Source: Candidatus Roseilinea sp. (GTDB lineage: Bacteria > Chloroflexota > Anaerolineae > J036 > Brachytrichaceae). From it: a DNA stretch of 64,000 bases. Where the stretch lies: assembly GCA_025998955.1 (NCBI GenBank), contig AP024676.1, forward strand, positions 3,906,001 through 3,970,000. Direction: 5' to 3'. Numbering within the stretch: the stretch's first letter is position 1; the number at the start of each line of letters is the position of its first letter. This document shows, piece by piece, positions 62,901 through 64,000 of this stretch. Under the pieces are notes generated by a model. That model was not told the origin of the DNA and ran no database searches. It was given only the letters and a program-made list of their open reading frames with translations. Both the position numbers and the translations under genes were made by a program.

Positions 62901-63796
62901 ACGTTAACCCACACCGGGCTTGGCGGATAGCTCACCCCGTCCAGCCACATCGGCAGGCGCAGCCGCAGCGCGCCGCCGCCATATTCGCCGTCGCTGCAGA
63001 TGCCGTCCATCGTAGGTGTGGTAGGCAGGCGCGGCACCTTGATCGGGTTGTGCACGGTTGGCGGCGCGGCCGGGCCGTTGAAGAAGTACGCGCCCACGCC
63101 GGTCGCGTTGTGATCGCCGAATATGTCTGCCGGCGTGCCTTCCAAGTGCCAGGCGGCGATCAGGCCGGGCACCGGCGCGTCGAACAGGCGAACCATGTCG
63201 CGGCGGATGTCGTCGCGGCTGCGCGCAACACCCCACAGGCGCACGTCGGCCAGGTGGCCGGTGAAGCGATATTCGCTGAGGATGTCGCCGACGTCTGCAC
63301 CGATGCGCAGCGGCTGCGCGTTTACGGGCAGCGGGCTGACGCGGACGCTTTCAACATCGAGATTGCCGTTGATGTATAGGCGGCGCGTCGTCCCGTCGAA
63401 CGTCGCAGCCACGTGCGTCCACTCGCCGGAGACAAAAGTCTGGTTGCCATCGAATGACGAACCAGAGCCGTTGCTGTAGAAGCGCAGCTTGTTGTTGCAG
63501 ATGCCGAGCCAGAAGCCGGTCTGGTAGCCTTTGCCGACGATGGTCTGGCAGGCTGTCGAAGTGTCAATCCGGCGCACCCAGGCCTCGACAGTCAGGCCGC
63601 CGCTGGGGTTGAGCGCCGGAGCGTTGGGCACGTTGAGGTAACCCAAACCGGAGAGGTAGAGCGTGTTAGCGGCGGTGTCTACGCTGCGCGCCGGCGCGGC
63701 CGCAACAGGTCGAGGCAATTGTGCCAGCGCGCTGACGATGAGCGCGATTCCGATTATCAGGTGAACTGAGAGTAAGAACTGATTCTTGCGTTTCAT
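59942..63796 (-). pseudogene. Exported metalloprotease with LamG and calcium-binding repeats, interrupted by one amber codon
   Basis: From the ATG at 63796 (GGAGGAAGGGAG before it) a signal peptide is followed by a LamG domain (TVEAWVRRIDTSTACQ, GEWTHVAATFDGTTRRLYIN) and a DOMON/CBM9-like domain (TMDGICSDGEYGGGALRL). At codon 417 (62546-62548) a TAG occurs, probably for Trp in NDRVWP. The same frame then stays open for 868 codons: Ig-like domains, a DTDQDGIVDEIELLLGT repeat, a metzincin-type zinc site IVHELGHNLGLGHGG near residue 840, a second DTDSDGIADAMDSCP repeat, a fibronectin-like domain and VKVFMPVVVR. One base change would restore a 1284-residue protein. A sequencing error, real decay or readthrough are all possible. 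Confidence 0.8.
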
Positions 63797-63912
63797 TCTC
63801 CCTTCCTCCTGCGTGGAGTGAGTTGGGCTCTTCTCTTGATCAGTAGCGACTTGCACGCATAGACCTACTACCCTTTCAGTCGTATGGACTTTCATTCTTT
63901 GCCAAAGAACTT

Positions 63913-64000
63913 TCACGAGGACTTTTGGCGACCGGACGTCTGCTTGTAGATATCCACCCCGCGCTGCTCGCCCCATTCGGACGTCTGGGTGCTCTGACCG
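63913..64000 (-). CDS. C-terminal end of a gene entering from the right edge (possible)
   Basis: The minus strand is open from the window edge to a TGA at 63913-63915, reading QSTQTSEWGEQRGVDIYKQT and SGRQKSS at its end. The composition is protein-like, but the segment is only 29 codons and no family is recognised. Confidence 0.3.
   Translation of the reverse strand, partial: GQSTQTSEWGEQRGVDIYKQTSGRQKSS

Overview
The window looks like a chromosomal segment of a Chloroflexota bacterium, probably an Anaerolineae or 'Roseilinea'-like lineage. This is an inference from several features: high GC; long Thr/Pro linkers (TPTPT, PPTATNTP) in exported proteins; BTAD/NB-ARC/TPR regulators; a CHAT-TPR protein; pyruvate phosphate dikinase; and heme A synthase. 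I saw no rRNA, tRNA or CRISPR array.

Layout. 1-4.9 kb (minus strand): histidine degradation (hutI, hutH), followed by an FAD oxidoreductase/GcvT-type protein that runs off the left edge, with a broken GxxExxY gene behind hutI. 4.9-6.1 kb: a serine-palmitoyltransferase-like PLP enzyme. 6.3-14.1 kb (minus): three exported proteins sharing an unrecognised ~110-residue domain, then a membrane PP2C-like/LysM protein. 14.3-19.3 kb: an EF-G-like GTPase, divergent from an S1-domain protein and lysS. 19.3-22.6 kb: an SDR, a frameshifted ROK kinase and an aminotransferase. 22.7-23.8 kb: a decayed IS630 element. 23.9-31.1 kb: a LacI regulator with a good promoter and operator-like site, DUF72, a pRiA4b ORF-3-like protein, and a giant BTAD regulator divergent from a lipase. 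31.4-41.8 kb: a large subtilase, a STAND/TPR ATPase, a CSLREA beta-helix protein and orphan genes. 42-50.5 kb: an enolase-superfamily enzyme, then a tight operon of ECF sigma factor, anti-sigma-like protein, CHAT-TPR protease and exported subtilase, divergent from a DUF5666 repeat protein. 50.6-57.9 kb: MOSC, ctaA, an orphan pair of complex-I-like membrane subunits, and ppdK. 57.9-64 kb: REP-like palindromes with a RAYT remnant, a DUF4160/DUF2442 pair, a second decayed IS630 element, and a large exported metalloprotease gene interrupted by one amber codon.

Three patterns run across the whole window. (1) Degenerate tandem arrays with an exact 7-bp period lie at gene boundaries, often supply start or stop codons, and sometimes lie inside coding sequence. 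(2) Five unrelated exported proteins end in the same short tail, [LM]P[VA]VxR at the C-terminus, which looks like an undescribed sorting or anchoring tag. (3) Palindromes with long perfect stems and a small loop occur between genes, and two of them contain the stop codon of the neighbouring gene. The CHAT-subtilase-sigma operon, whose protease carries the tail, is the best candidate for a new functional system here.
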